Numbered from the stretch's first letter, positions 37,744-46,977 are shown. The stretch is 59,291 bases of DNA from Bryobacterales bacterium (GCA_003132865.1 PKYZ01000196.1:10532-69822); one strand, 5' to 3'. Notes: a model not told the origin generated them from the letters alone. Program-made: numbers and translations.

Positions 37744-39385
37744 CGTTTTCGATTCGCTGCACCGTGCCGCCCGGCCATGCGATCTCCAAAAGCCGGGCCG
37801 AACGGTCCGCCCCCAGGCCGAAGTGCACGCGCTTGTCGCTGGCCGAGAGATAGCTCCCGGCGGTGCTGACGAACCCATACTGCGGCTTCCAGGACTCGCC
37901 GATCAGTTTGAGCCGTGCGCCGATACCGTCCCGGTTGCTCTTTGTCCCAACAGTGTTGACGATCAGCCAGTGATTGCCATTTCCCCCCTGGTTCATCAGG
38001 ATCAGGGGCGGTCCGTCGTTGCAGTTCAGGGCGAGATCCGGAAAGCCATCGTTATTCAAGTCGCCGAAAGCCGCGCCCCGCACCGTCGTGGCAGCGCGAA
38101 ACGGCTCCCCCGAAGAGGCGGATACGTCGACGAAGCGGGTGCCGGTATTGTGCATGAGCAGAGGCGGCTCTTTATATCGCATGGATGGCTGCGTCAGTTC
38201 GATGTTGTCCATTACGTGGCCTTGAGCCACAAAGAGGTCTTTCCAGCCGTCGTTGTCATAATCGAAGAATCGCGCGCCCCATCCGGAGTGCATCTGACTG
38301 ATCCCGGCCACCCCGCTCGGCCCGGAGACATAGTCGAAGGATTTACCCTGCTCGTTCCGGTAAAGCGCGTACCGCTGGTTGGCCAGCGCGTTCATGAAGA
38401 TGTCCGGCCAGCCGTCGTTGTCGTAGTCCGCGAAGTCCACGCCCATTCCGGCGAACGTTTTGCCATCGTCGTCGTAAGCCAGCCCAAGCTGTAGCGCAAG
38501 CTCCGTGAAGGTCCCATCCCGGTTGTTCCGGAATAACTGCTGCGGGAAGGAGTCGTTGGCCACAATGATGTCGGGCCATCCATCCTGATCGTAGTCGTTG
38601 ATCGCTACTCCCAGGCCCTTGCCCGGCGATCGGCCGATGCCCGATTTCGCCGAAACATCCGTGAACGTGCCGTCCCCGTTGTTGTGGTAGAGAAGGTGAG
38701 TGACCGGTGGAAAGAGATCCGGGTGGCAGTAAGCGCGATATCCGGGCTTGTTCTCGCCGCAGGCAGGGCTGTTGCTGAAATCCCAATCCACATAGCGGGT
38801 GACCATCAGGTCGAGCCGGCCGTCACGATCGTAATCCACGAAACACGCGCCGACCGGCCAGCCGCCGGCAGCCACGCCGGCATGGCTGGTGACATCCGTG
38901 AACGTGCCATCCCCATTGTTGTGGTACAGAATACTACCGCCCACATTGGTGACGTAGAGGTCCGGGAAGCCGTCATTGTCATAGTCTCCGGTGGCAACGC
39001 CCATGCCGTAGGAATGGCCTTGAACGCCTGCGCGTTCAGTCACGTCGGTAAAGGTGCCATCGCCATTGTTTCGATACAGCCTGTTCCAAAACTTGGGATC
39101 TCTCTTATCCGGGCGCGCACCGGCTGGCATCGGATCGCGCAGAGCGGCTCCATTCACGAAGAAGAGGTCCAGCCGGCCGTCGTTGTTGTAGTCCAGCATG
39201 GCGACACCACCGGACATCGATTCCGGCAAATACTTCTGTGAAGTGCGGCTGGAGTGATGCCGGAACGCAATTTGGCTGCGCGCAGTCGCGTCCGTGAAGA
39301 CAGGTAGGATGGGCGCAGACTTGCCGCTCAGCCAATGTGCCACAAATGAGCCGGAAATGGCGCGGAGAAGCGAACGGCGGTCCAA
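37700..39385 (-). CDS. FG-GAP/ASPIC-UnbV (CRTAC1-type) protein
   Basis: About 561 residues forming an integrin-like beta propeller. Repeats of the form DYDNDGFPDLYVTN and LYHNNGDGTFTDVT occur at least six times; each carries an Asp-rich calcium loop. The C-terminal 80 residues are the ASPIC/UnbV module (GIGARLKLIGESW, HFGLGADRSARLLEIAWPGG). There is no good ATG. I prefer TTG at 39385 (LDRRSLLRAISGS), which has AGAGGGGG a few bases upstream and gives a Tat-like signal; TTG at 39403 is the alternative. TATAAT lies at 39405-39410 on this strand, inside the truncated symporter. Secreted calcium-binding surface protein; ligand unknown. Confidence 0.88.
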   Translation of the reverse strand: MDRRSLLRAISGSFVAHWLSGKSAPILPVFTDATARSQIAFRHHSSRTSQKYLPESMSGGVAMLDYNNDGRLDLFFVNGAALRDPMPAGARPDKRDPKFWNRLYRNNGDGTFTDVTERAGVQGHSYGMGVATGDYDNDGFPDLYVTNVGGSILYHNNGDGTFTDVTSHAGVAAGGWPVGACFVDYDRDGRLDLMVTRYVDWDFSNSPACGENKPGYRAYCHPDLFPPVTHLLYHNNGDGTFTDVSAKSGIGRSPGKGLGVAINDYDQDGWPDIIVANDSFPQQLFRNNRDGTFTELALQLGLAYDDDGKTFAGMGVDFADYDNDGWPDIFMNALANQRYALYRNEQGKSFDYVSGPSGVAGISQMHSGWGARFFDYDNDGWKDLFVAQGHVMDNIELTQPSMRYKEPPLLMHNTGTRFVDVSASSGEPFRAATTVRGAAFGDLNNDGFPDLALNCNDGPPLILMNQGGNGNHWLIVNTVGTKSNRDGIGARLKLIGESWKPQYGFVSTAGSYLSASDKRVHFGLGADRSARLLEIAWPGGTVQRIENVKADQVLVVREPAG

Positions 39386-39424
39386 ATTGCCCCCTCTGAG
39401 CAAGATTATACCGGATGCCGGGTG

Positions 39425-39635
39425 CCCCGCTCACCAAGTGAACGGTGGAGATATTGGCGGCGAACATCTCCAATCCGATCACCGGCCAGGTCAACGTGTT
39501 GCCGGCCAGGAAGTAATGCGAGCCTTCGCCGCCACCCCGCCGGCGCACGAATCCGGCGTAGCAGCCGAGTGCGACCACGCCGGCCATATAGGCCGCAATG
39601 ATCGCCATATCCCACGAGCCGACGGCCAGCTTCAT
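39425..39635 (-). pseudogene. SSS-family sodium/solute symporter, 5' fragment
   Basis: Starting at 39635, the translation MKLAVGSWDMAIIAAYMAGV, then CYAGFVRRRGG, SHYFLAGNTLTWPVIGLEMF and AANISTVHLVS is the clear N-terminus of a solute:sodium symporter. After about 70 codons the similarity stops abruptly and the frame runs into the CRTAC1 gene. A complete member would need about 500 codons more. The ATG overlaps the stop of the GH29 gene (ATGA), so it was the last gene of that operon and probably imported the sugar released by the fucosidases. Its loss leaves the operon without its own transporter. Confidence 0.82.
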
Positions 39636-40984
39636 GGCCGCTTCGGTTCGCCTTGGACGTCGAGCGCAACGACATTCGCCAGTTGGCCGGGGGCCTTCGC
39701 GGGCAGAGCGATGGCGACCACCGTGCCTTCCTGTTTGATCTTCAGCCTCCGCTGCGGGTCGGCCAGCAGGCGCGCCCGCGTCACCTTCGCGTTGACGCCT
39801 TCCAAACGGAATTCTCCGTTGGGCCACTCGAACAGGTGAATGTACAGCTTGCCGGGCTTGGTGGTGCACCGCCAGCCGGTAGGCTTACGGTAGACGAAGT
39901 GGTCGTCGCTGATAGCCGACGATTTCAGCTCCGCACCGAAGGGCGTGCGGCCCGCGCCGTAGACGGCCTCGCCGTTCACCTGAAGCCATGCGCCGACTTC
40001 CTTGAGCACCTTTACGCTCGGTTCCGGGATGACGCCCTCGGCAGTAGGGCCGACGTTGAGCAGGTAATTGCCGCCCTTGCTCACAATGTCGACGAGTTTG
40101 AAAACGAGGGTATCGGCCGGCTTCCAATTATTGTCGTTCTTCTTGTAGGCCCAGGTGTCGTTGATCGTGGCAGGCGTTTCCCAGGCGCTCTGGTCGCCCT
40201 TCTCCGGCGACTGGTTGTCGCCCATCGAGATGTAGTCGAACCCGCGGCGGTTCATCTGCAGGCGTCCGTTGATGAGACAATCGGGCTGCGTTTCGCGCAC
40301 CAGGCTCACGAAGCGCTGCGCGCGTTCGAGCGTCATGTGCATAGGGGTGTCGAACCAGATCAGCGCGATGGGACCGTAACCGGTGAGGAGTTCACGGATC
40401 TGGGGGATGGCGATCTTGTTCAGGTAATCGTCGAAGTCGCCCTTCTGCGCCGGATCCCACGAGCCGCGCGCCACTGCCCCGCCGGGGTGGTGCCAATCCT
40501 GCGCCTGCGAGTAGTAGACGCCCATGCGAAGGCCGTGCTTACGGCAAGCCTCGGCGAGTTCCTTCATCGGGTCGCGCTTGAACGGCGTGGCATCGACGAT
40601 GTTGAAGGTGCTCGCTTTGCTCGCGAACATGGCGAAGCCGTCGTGGTGTTTGGGCATCGGCACGACATACTTCATCCCGGCCTGCCTGGCCAGCCCGGCC
40701 CACTCGTCGGCGTTGAACTTGACGGGGTTGAATTGCGCCGCGAGCCGCGCGTATTCCTCCACCGGGATGTGCGCCCAATTCTGGATCCATTCGCCGATGC
40801 CCGGATACTCCGTACCTTTCCACTCACCCGCGGGAATGGAGTAGAGCCCCCAGGTGATCAGCATCCCGAACTTGGCGTCGCGGAACCACTGGGTTCTGCG
40901 AGCGATTTCGGGATCGGTCTGCGTGTGCGACAGACCCGCCGTCAGCATCGCACTCATCAGTACAAATGACAGCCGCTTTCTCAT
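39632..40984 (-). CDS. GH29 alpha-L-fucosidase
   Basis: A 450-residue secreted enzyme from the ATG at 40984 (MRKRLSFVLMSAMLTAGLSH gives the signal peptide); GGAAGGAGAAGGAG lies just upstream. WFRDAKFGMLITWGLYS (33-49) replaces the usual HW pair with TW, a notable change at a glycone-contact position. KHHDGF is at 112-117 and ALIWFD puts the likely nucleophile at Asp212. GGNYLLNVGPTAEG closes the barrel. Its start overlaps the stop of the GH29 gene upstream (ATGA), and its stop overlaps the start of the symporter fragment, so it is in a coupled operon. The ITW change may shift specificity. Confidence 0.93.
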   Translation of the reverse strand: MRKRLSFVLMSAMLTAGLSHTQTDPEIARRTQWFRDAKFGMLITWGLYSIPAGEWKGTEYPGIGEWIQNWAHIPVEEYARLAAQFNPVKFNADEWAGLARQAGMKYVVPMPKHHDGFAMFASKASTFNIVDATPFKRDPMKELAEACRKHGLRMGVYYSQAQDWHHPGGAVARGSWDPAQKGDFDDYLNKIAIPQIRELLTGYGPIALIWFDTPMHMTLERAQRFVSLVRETQPDCLINGRLQMNRRGFDYISMGDNQSPEKGDQSAWETPATINDTWAYKKNDNNWKPADTLVFKLVDIVSKGGNYLLNVGPTAEGVIPEPSVKVLKEVGAWLQVNGEAVYGAGRTPFGAELKSSAISDDHFVYRKPTGWRCTTKPGKLYIHLFEWPNGEFRLEGVNAKVTRARLLADPQRRLKIKQEGTVVAIALPAKAPGQLANVVALDVQGEPKRP

Positions 40985-42507
40985 ACTCCTTCTCCTTCCA
41001 AGCGCAGCACATATGCGTGATCGCATGGTCTGGATGCCGGCAGATTCACCACCAGCCCCCGACTTTCACGCGTGAACTTCAACGGATCCGATACGCCCAG
41101 CATGCGAACCGACGTGATCGAGCGGCCCGCCAGCGAGCGAATCGTGAGTTTGCCGGACTCCGGCCAAGCTAGGGCGATGGCGTAGAGTGTGCCGCGCCTG
41201 GCCGTGAACCGGATGTCTTCCGCCGTGTAAGTCAGCTTGCCTTCATTGAAGTTGCCGCTACTCACTTGAGTCGGCCCTTCGCCGTACACCTTCCAGGGAC
41301 GCGTGCCGAAGATCGCCTCGCCGTTCAAACGGACCCATACCGCCATCTCGGCCACGATCTTCTCCTGGGGCGCATCCAGCGTGCCATCCGACCGCAGCGG
41401 GAAGTTCAACAGCAGGTTGCCGTTCTTGCTCACGATATCCGCCAGCATCTGGATCACGGTGGTGGTGGTCTTGTATTGGATATCGCGCTTGTAATACCAG
41501 TCGCCGACACAGGTGTCGGTCTGCCAAGGCTCGGCTTTAATGCCGTTCTCGACGCAGCGCTCGAGATCCTGCACGCAGGAACCTTCTGCGTATTCTCCGC
41601 CGTCTTTGCCGTTGAACTTGCAATTGTAGACGGCTTCCAGCCTGCCGCCGTGCCACCGTGTGTTGGCGTTATAGAAATGAGCCACCAGGCTGCGGCCGTA
41701 CTCGCCGAAGGGCACGCTCCCGTCGCTGTACAGTAAGTCGGGCTGGTAGTTATCGACCAGATCCTTCAACCGCCGGAAGTATTCCTGCTTGAACGATTCC
41801 GGCGTGTTTTGCGCATACCACCCTTCGGGGAACGGCGCCACGTTCTCGTTGCCTGAGTGGTAAAGTTCGGTATACTTCGGGTCGACTCCGTCATAGGGCA
41901 CGCCCGCCATGGGCCCCTGTTTGTCGGATTTTTTCGAGACCGAGTACCACCCCCAACTCGCTCCCAGGTGCTCTGTCACTCCAAAGCGCAATCCCCGCTT
42001 CAGGGCGGCTTTCCGCCACTCTCCGGCCAGGTCCTTCTTCGGTCCCATGTTCACCGAATTCCAGCGATGAAACTTCGAGTTCCAACAGTCGATGTTGTCG
42101 TGGTGCTGGGCGATGACGCAAAAATACTTTGCCCCGGCCTTTTCATATAGTGACATCAGCCGCTCGGGGTCCCAGTTCTCACCCTTCCAAAGCGGGACAA
42201 TGTCCTTGTACCCAACCGTGGAAGGATGCCCGTAGGTTTCCAGATGATGCTTGTACTGTGGATGTCCTTCGATATATAGGTTGCGGGCATACCAGTCGCC
42301 TTGTTCGGGAACGCACTCCGGTCCCCACACGGACCATATGCCGAGTTTGGCATCCCGGAACCAGTCCGGGCATCGATACTGCTTCAGTGAGTCCCAGTCA
42401 GGGGTGAATTTTCCGGTCTGAATCTTCGGAACAGCGGCCGGAAGCGCCGCGCGCAAGGCTGCGGCGCCGGCCGCCAGCCCGAATAGCGATCTGCGCGTGT
42501 GTTTCAT
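40981..42507 (-). CDS. GH29-family hydrolase, Tat-exported
   Basis: A 508-residue protein with a twin-arginine signal (KHTRRSLFGLAAGAAALRAA). It is a distant GH29 member: WFRDAKLGIWSVWGPECVPE (49-68) keeps the barrel start but replaces HW with VW, QHHDNIDCW (134-142) takes the place of KHHDGF, and DLLYSDG puts the likely nucleophile at Asp262. GNLLLNFPLRSDG ends the barrel. It lies 7 bases after the RraA-like gene and overlaps the next fucosidase by 4 bases. The altered catalytic pockets of this pair suggest that they handle different fucosides or non-fucose deoxysugars. Confidence 0.9.
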   Translation of the reverse strand: MKHTRRSLFGLAAGAAALRAALPAAVPKIQTGKFTPDWDSLKQYRCPDWFRDAKLGIWSVWGPECVPEQGDWYARNLYIEGHPQYKHHLETYGHPSTVGYKDIVPLWKGENWDPERLMSLYEKAGAKYFCVIAQHHDNIDCWNSKFHRWNSVNMGPKKDLAGEWRKAALKRGLRFGVTEHLGASWGWYSVSKKSDKQGPMAGVPYDGVDPKYTELYHSGNENVAPFPEGWYAQNTPESFKQEYFRRLKDLVDNYQPDLLYSDGSVPFGEYGRSLVAHFYNANTRWHGGRLEAVYNCKFNGKDGGEYAEGSCVQDLERCVENGIKAEPWQTDTCVGDWYYKRDIQYKTTTTVIQMLADIVSKNGNLLLNFPLRSDGTLDAPQEKIVAEMAVWVRLNGEAIFGTRPWKVYGEGPTQVSSGNFNEGKLTYTAEDIRFTARRGTLYAIALAWPESGKLTIRSLAGRSITSVRMLGVSDPLKFTRESRGLVVNLPASRPCDHAYVLRLEGEGV

Positions 42508-42514
42508 TTGTCAG

Positions 42515-43180
42515 TCAGAACCGCCCGTACTTGTCATATGCGTCGAGTGGCAGCATCCCTTCAAGAATCGCCTTGCGCACGAGGTTTTCCGCATGAACTA
42601 CTTCCTCGGCCTTCGTGATCGCCTCCTCGGCGATCTCTTGGGGTACGATTAGCACCCCATCCCGGTCACCGAGCACGAGGTCCCTCGGCCGGATGACCAC
42701 ACCGCCCACCGTGATCGGCACGTTGTATTCGGCCAGCCTCCAGCGCCCCCGGATGTCGCGCATGGTCCGGTAGCGCGAAAACACGGGGAATCCGAGCCGG
42801 AACATGTACTCCGTGTCCCGCGCCCCGCCGTCGATCACCGCTCCACGCGCCCCGCGGAACTTCGCCGTTTCGCTCGACAGTTCGCCCAGATGGGCCGCCA
42901 GTTCGTCATTCGCCTGATACACCAGCACGTCCCCGGGCCGGATGCCGCCGAGCATTTTCAGAAACGGCACAAAGATGACCTCGGGATCCTCCGAACTCGT
43001 CGGCTCCCCGCGCAGCGTCAGCGCCCGGCCGGCGAGTGTCTGGCCCGGCACGAGCGACTGGATCGCCGTCGGCAGCGACTGGTTGTGCCAGCCCATCTCG
43101 TCCAGGATGTCGCTGATGGCGCCGGTGTAGGGGATGGCAGCCAGCCGGTCGATTAGTTCGATTTCATTGGATGTGTTCAT
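42515..43180 (-). CDS. RraA-like aldolase/decarboxylase
   Basis: A 221-residue RraA-family protein with the diagnostic block DLVLGDRDGVLIVPQE and the substrate strand GARGAVIDGGARDTEYM. Family enzymes such as 4-hydroxy-4-methyl-2-oxoglutarate aldolase cleave or decarboxylate keto-acids using a divalent metal; others only bind RNase E, which is unlikely in this setting. It lies 7 bases after UxaA and 7 bases before a GH29 gene. In sugar-acid loci, such a protein can cleave the keto-deoxy acid formed by the dehydratase, which is the role I infer here. Cytoplasmic. Confidence 0.85.
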   Translation of the reverse strand: MNTSNEIELIDRLAAIPYTGAISDILDEMGWHNQSLPTAIQSLVPGQTLAGRALTLRGEPTSSEDPEVIFVPFLKMLGGIRPGDVLVYQANDELAAHLGELSSETAKFRGARGAVIDGGARDTEYMFRLGFPVFSRYRTMRDIRGRWRLAEYNVPITVGGVVIRPRDLVLGDRDGVLIVPQEIAEEAITKAEEVVHAENLVRKAILEGMLPLDAYDKYGRF

Positions 43181-43187
43181 CGGTACC

Positions 43188-44369
43188 TCAGACGTTCGCG
43201 CACAACTCCTGGACTTTATATGGAACGAAGTATTCGCGGTGGCCTAGAGCTTCCGACTTGCTGGGCTTACCGACGGCCACATCAACGATGCAGTCGAAAA
43301 TCTCGCGGCCGACTTCCGCGATGCTGGCTTCGCTCGTCATGATGCGGCCCGCGTTGATGTCCATGTCGCCGCTCATGCGTGCGTAGGTCTTCGGATTGCC
43401 GCACACCTTCACCACCGGCGAGATCACACTGCCGATGACGCTGCCGCGCCCGGTTGTGAACACCACTACGTGCGCGCCACACGAGATCAGGTCCAGGATG
43501 CCTTCCGAGTCGTTGGGATTGCTGTAGCCGAACAGGAAAGGGTGGGGATCGGGCACCGAGTCGAGCACATACAGTCCCTTGCCCGCGGGCTTCTGCGCCA
43601 CTTTGATCACGCCTTGGATGGGCCGCGTTCCGCACTTAGCGAAGGCGCCCATCGATTTCTCCTCGATCGTCGTTAGGCCGCCCGCATGATTCCCGGGTGC
43701 GATGGAGAACTGATCGATCTGGAGCGAGAAGCGCTCGGCCTTATCGACCGCTGCGCGAAGCTCGCGGGTCACCCGCTCATCGGCGCCGCGCCGCGCCACA
43801 ATCTCCGCGCAGCCGACCATCTCCAGCGTTTCTTCGATGATCGCCGTACCGCCCGCATCCACCAGCAGGTCGAAGGCGTGCCCCACTGCGGGATTTGCCG
43901 CGATGCCCGAGGTCGCATCGGAACCCCCGCACTCGGTCCCCACCACCAGATCCGCCAACGCCAGTGGCACGCGCGGTGTTCGATCCAATTCGGCCAGCAT
44001 CCGCGCAACCATGGAGCGGCCTCGCTCGATGGTGGGCTGCGTGCCACCCGTTTCCTGAATGCGCAGCACTTCCACCGGCCGGCCCGACGCGCGGATCGGG
44101 CCCGCCATGGCCGCGGCATCGGTGCCCTCGCAACCTAGGCTCACCAGCAGCACGGCCCCCACGTTGGGGTGCGTGCCGAGGGCCGTCATGAACCGGGCGG
44201 CATACTCGTTGCGATAGCAACCCGGAAAACCCAGCGCATGGATGCGCGGGTCGAGGGCCGCAATCTGTTGCGAAACGAACGACGAACATTCCACCGTGTG
44301 GATGCTGGCAACGACGTTCCGAATGCCGGGCGGGCCAGACTGTCTTTGATACCCGAGAATCTCTTTCAT
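43188..44369 (-). CDS. UxaA-type sugar-acid dehydratase, large subunit
   Basis: A 393-residue protein that begins MKEILGYQRQSGPPGIRNVV and matches the C-terminal (catalytic) part of altronate/galactarate dehydratases. TECGGSDATSGIAANPAVG, DLLVDAGGTAIIEET, and FTTGRGSVIGSVISPVVKVCGNP are family blocks with cysteines expected for the iron site. I start at 44369 because the ATG overlaps the stop of the SAF gene (ATGA); the extra frame upstream lies in that gene. It should dehydrate an aldonate to a 2-keto-3-deoxy acid; with fucosidases in the operon, L-fuconate is a reasonable candidate substrate. Confidence 0.9.
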   Translation of the reverse strand: MKEILGYQRQSGPPGIRNVVASIHTVECSSFVSQQIAALDPRIHALGFPGCYRNEYAARFMTALGTHPNVGAVLLVSLGCEGTDAAAMAGPIRASGRPVEVLRIQETGGTQPTIERGRSMVARMLAELDRTPRVPLALADLVVGTECGGSDATSGIAANPAVGHAFDLLVDAGGTAIIEETLEMVGCAEIVARRGADERVTRELRAAVDKAERFSLQIDQFSIAPGNHAGGLTTIEEKSMGAFAKCGTRPIQGVIKVAQKPAGKGLYVLDSVPDPHPFLFGYSNPNDSEGILDLISCGAHVVVFTTGRGSVIGSVISPVVKVCGNPKTYARMSGDMDINAGRIMTSEASIAEVGREIFDCIVDVAVGKPSKSEALGHREYFVPYKVQELCANV

Positions 44370-44686
44370 GGGCCTTGCGCCTCTTTCTTCGCGACGAAGT
44401 ACGACTTGGCGTTGTGTTCGTGGACCCAAGCCCCCGCGGGGATGTCACGGGTGGCGAATGCGATGGGGACGCCGTACTTCAGAACCGCCTCACCCGAGGG
44501 AATCCGGCGAACCGCGATCTTGTGCGCGAAGGGAATGGGCTCGCCCGCCTCGAGACTCGCGACACTGGAGACGATGACGGCGCTGCCGGCGGCAATTTCC
44601 GCGAGGGCTACCGCAACATTGTCACCGGGATCGATCAGAAGCGCGTTCGCGTTCAAGGCGGGTTGGTCGGCACAGCGATCTGGCAT
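44366..44686 (-). CDS. UxaA N-terminal SAF-domain subunit
   Basis: A 106-residue protein covering the SAF domain that forms the N-terminus of UxaA dehydratases or stands as a separate small subunit (LLIDPGDNVAVALAEIAAG, FAHKIAVRRIPSGEAVLKYG, DIPAGAWVHEHN). The ATG at 44686 is chosen because the SAF fold begins about 15 residues after it; the open frame to 44872 has no similarity. It is the first gene of the operon and couples to the large subunit through an ATGA overlap. Together they make one dehydratase in the cytoplasm. Confidence 0.87.
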   Translation of the reverse strand: MPDRCADQPALNANALLIDPGDNVAVALAEIAAGSAVIVSSVASLEAGEPIPFAHKIAVRRIPSGEAVLKYGVPIAFATRDIPAGAWVHEHNAKSYFVAKKEAQGP

Positions 44687-44854
44687 GGCGCGATGTTGTT
44701 CCAAGCATAATCGACATTTCGCCGCGGCGCAATTCCGAAGACCGGCCATCGCCTCTCTATCTCGGCTGGCATTCGCCGTGCCAGCCGACGGCGCCGCCAC
44801 CCACGTTGCAAGCACGTGCACGCACGCTGGCGTAAACGCACCTGCGAAGGACGC

Positions 44855-44860
44855 TATAAT
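44855..44860 (+). promoter_or_regulatory. TATAAT -10 box in divergent gap
   Basis: A perfect TATAAT lies 30 bases before the ATG at 44890, with no good -35. If used, transcription would start near 44867, which rules out the GTG at 44863 as the start of the cytochrome gene. The 203-base gap also must hold the promoter for the UxaA operon; I could not pick it out. Confidence 0.5.
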
Positions 44861-44889
44861 ATGTGACAACACCCAAGGCCATTAACCGG

Positions 44890-46977
44890 ATGCACGGCAG
44901 AGCTCTTATAGAATGGCTGGCGTCAGCTTGCGTGTTGCTGTGCGCCGCAAAGGTGAACGCCGCCGCTCAAAACCTCGATACCGCCATCTTTTCGGCGGCC
45001 CCGCAAGAATTCACCATCCTGGACCAAATCGACCAGCCCAAAGAGCGCAGGGCTTTCATGGACCTCTACAAGATGAGCGCCCCCGCGCCCAGGCTGAAGG
45101 CGGCGCGAGTGTTTCTGACTGAGTACCCGGACTCCTGGCTGCTGGCGGAAGTCTGCGAAATCGCGGCCAAGGCCTCCATCGACCTGGGCGAGTTTCCCAC
45201 CGCTATCTCATATGCCAAGGAATCCTTGCGCCTGTTTCCAGAAAACCCTTTATTGCTCGTTCCGCTCGCCAACGCGCAGATCGAGCAAGGGTTGCTTCAC
45301 GATGGCGAAAGGAGCGCACAGGACGCGCTCGAATACCTGGACCGTTTTAACCACCCATCGTCCGTTCCGGAGTCGGAGTGGCCGGCTCTGCTGGCGCAGC
45401 TTAAAGCTTCCAGCCTGTACGCGATGGCCAAAGCCTCATTGTCCGAGGGGCTGGCCGCTGCCGGCGACCAACGCCGTGCCAAACTGCAGACCGCCGCGGC
45501 GGACCTCGCGGCCGCCGCCCGCCTGAACCCGAAAGACGCTGAGTGCCTGTACCTGCTCGGGCTGACCCAGCTCTCTCTGAACGATCCGGATTCCGCCGCG
45601 CGGGCATTTGCCGCCGCCGCCCGCCTGCCCGGGCCCAGGCAGGCCAAAGCGCTAGCGAGGTTGCAGGAATTGCACCGGGCCGGAGACGCCTTTCCGCCGC
45701 TTGAGACCTCGCCTGTGGCGGACCCGCCGGCCCCGGTGCCGCCCCAGGAGTATGCCGGTTCCGCCGCCTGCCGGTCTTGTCATCCCACCCAGCACGCGGC
45801 ATGGCAACGGACTGGCATGGCGCGCATGCTGCGCCCCTATCGGGCGGAAAACGTCTTCGGAGATTTTACAAAGCAGAAGCAGTTCGAGGATAACTCGGGT
45901 CGGATCGTCGCGCGAATGTGGATCGAGAAAGATCGGCATTATTTCTCGACCCGCGGCACGGGCGGGGCATGGGAGAGCTATCCCGTTGACTATACGATCG
46001 GGTCGAAGTGGCAGCAGGCCTATGCCACGCAACTGCCGGACGGGCAGATCCACGTATTCCCGATCCAATACAACAAGCGGGAGGGTTCCTGGGTCAACTA
46101 CTGGAGGATCATCGATCCGCCTCGATCCGAGCGCACTAACCCAGACCTGTTTCATACCATGAGCATTCGCACGAACTATCAGACCAATTGCGCTCCATGC
46201 CACACCAGCCAGTTGCATGCCCCCAATGCGCGCGCGGCGGATACGCGGGTGCTCGTCTTCCGGGAACCGGGCGTCAATTGCGAAATGTGCCACGGGCCAT
46301 CGGCTCGGCATGTGGCCGCCATGTCGGCGGGCGCGCGGTATTCGAAGCTTCCGACGGACCCACCCGTCGACTTTGCCAGGCTAGACAACCGCCAATTCGT
46401 GGCCGTCTGCGCGCAATGCCACATGCAATCGGCCGTCCGCGAGCAGGGGTCCCGTGGCGAGTGGAACTATTCTGAATCGGGCAGCTCTTTCCTGGTGCGA
46501 TACCAAAGCCGCCCGTTTGTGGATTTCTCGCTCCAATCCCGTTACAAAGACGGCAGATTCCGCGAGACCACCTTCATCGTGGAGGCCTTCATGCGCTCAG
46601 CCTGTTACCGGAAAGGTCCGGCGCAGTGCGGCAATTGCCATAATCCCCATCCCGCCGATGCCGCTACTAACCCGGCCTCTCTGAAGTTCCGGGACCAACC
46701 CGACCAGATGTGCTTGCAGTGTCATTCGCGCTATACTGGCCGGATCGAGATTCACACTCACCACACCGCTTCATCGGAAGCCAGCCGCTGTGTAAGTTGT
46801 CACATGCCGCGCATCATGAACAGCCTCCTGTTTGTGGCCAGATCACACCAGATAGATGACATCCCCCGTGCCGATATGACTTCGCGTTTCGGGCAGCGGG
46901 AGAGCCCGAACGCATGTCTCGCGTGTCATCGGGAAAAGGACGCACAGTGGGCCGCCACTCGCTTGCAATCCTGGTAA
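44890..46977 (+). CDS. TPR protein with eight c-type haem sites
   Basis: About 695 residues. The ATG at 44890 gives a signal peptide (HGRALIEWLASACVLLCAAK). Residues 60-270 form TPR-like helices (LAAAARLNPKDAECLYLLGL). The second half is a multiheme cytochrome with eight CxxCH sites: CRSCH, CAPCH, CEMCH, CAQCH, CGNCH, CLQCH, CVSCH and CLACH. Here the TPR part comes first, opposite to the heptaheme relatives. The CxxCH spacing and HHTASSEASRCVSCHMP resemble the cytochrome c554/NrfA-like DUF families. It is exported and should shuttle electrons. It runs into the next cytochrome gene with a short overlap. Confidence 0.85.
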   Translation: MHGRALIEWLASACVLLCAAKVNAAAQNLDTAIFSAAPQEFTILDQIDQPKERRAFMDLYKMSAPAPRLKAARVFLTEYPDSWLLAEVCEIAAKASIDLGEFPTAISYAKESLRLFPENPLLLVPLANAQIEQGLLHDGERSAQDALEYLDRFNHPSSVPESEWPALLAQLKASSLYAMAKASLSEGLAAAGDQRRAKLQTAAADLAAAARLNPKDAECLYLLGLTQLSLNDPDSAARAFAAAARLPGPRQAKALARLQELHRAGDAFPPLETSPVADPPAPVPPQEYAGSAACRSCHPTQHAAWQRTGMARMLRPYRAENVFGDFTKQKQFEDNSGRIVARMWIEKDRHYFSTRGTGGAWESYPVDYTIGSKWQQAYATQLPDGQIHVFPIQYNKREGSWVNYWRIIDPPRSERTNPDLFHTMSIRTNYQTNCAPCHTSQLHAPNARAADTRVLVFREPGVNCEMCHGPSARHVAAMSAGARYSKLPTDPPVDFARLDNRQFVAVCAQCHMQSAVREQGSRGEWNYSESGSSFLVRYQSRPFVDFSLQSRYKDGRFRETTFIVEAFMRSACYRKGPAQCGNCHNPHPADAATNPASLKFRDQPDQMCLQCHSRYTGRIEIHTHHTASSEASRCVSCHMPRIMNSLLFVARSHQIDDIPRADMTSRFGQRESPNACLACHREKDAQWAATRLQSW

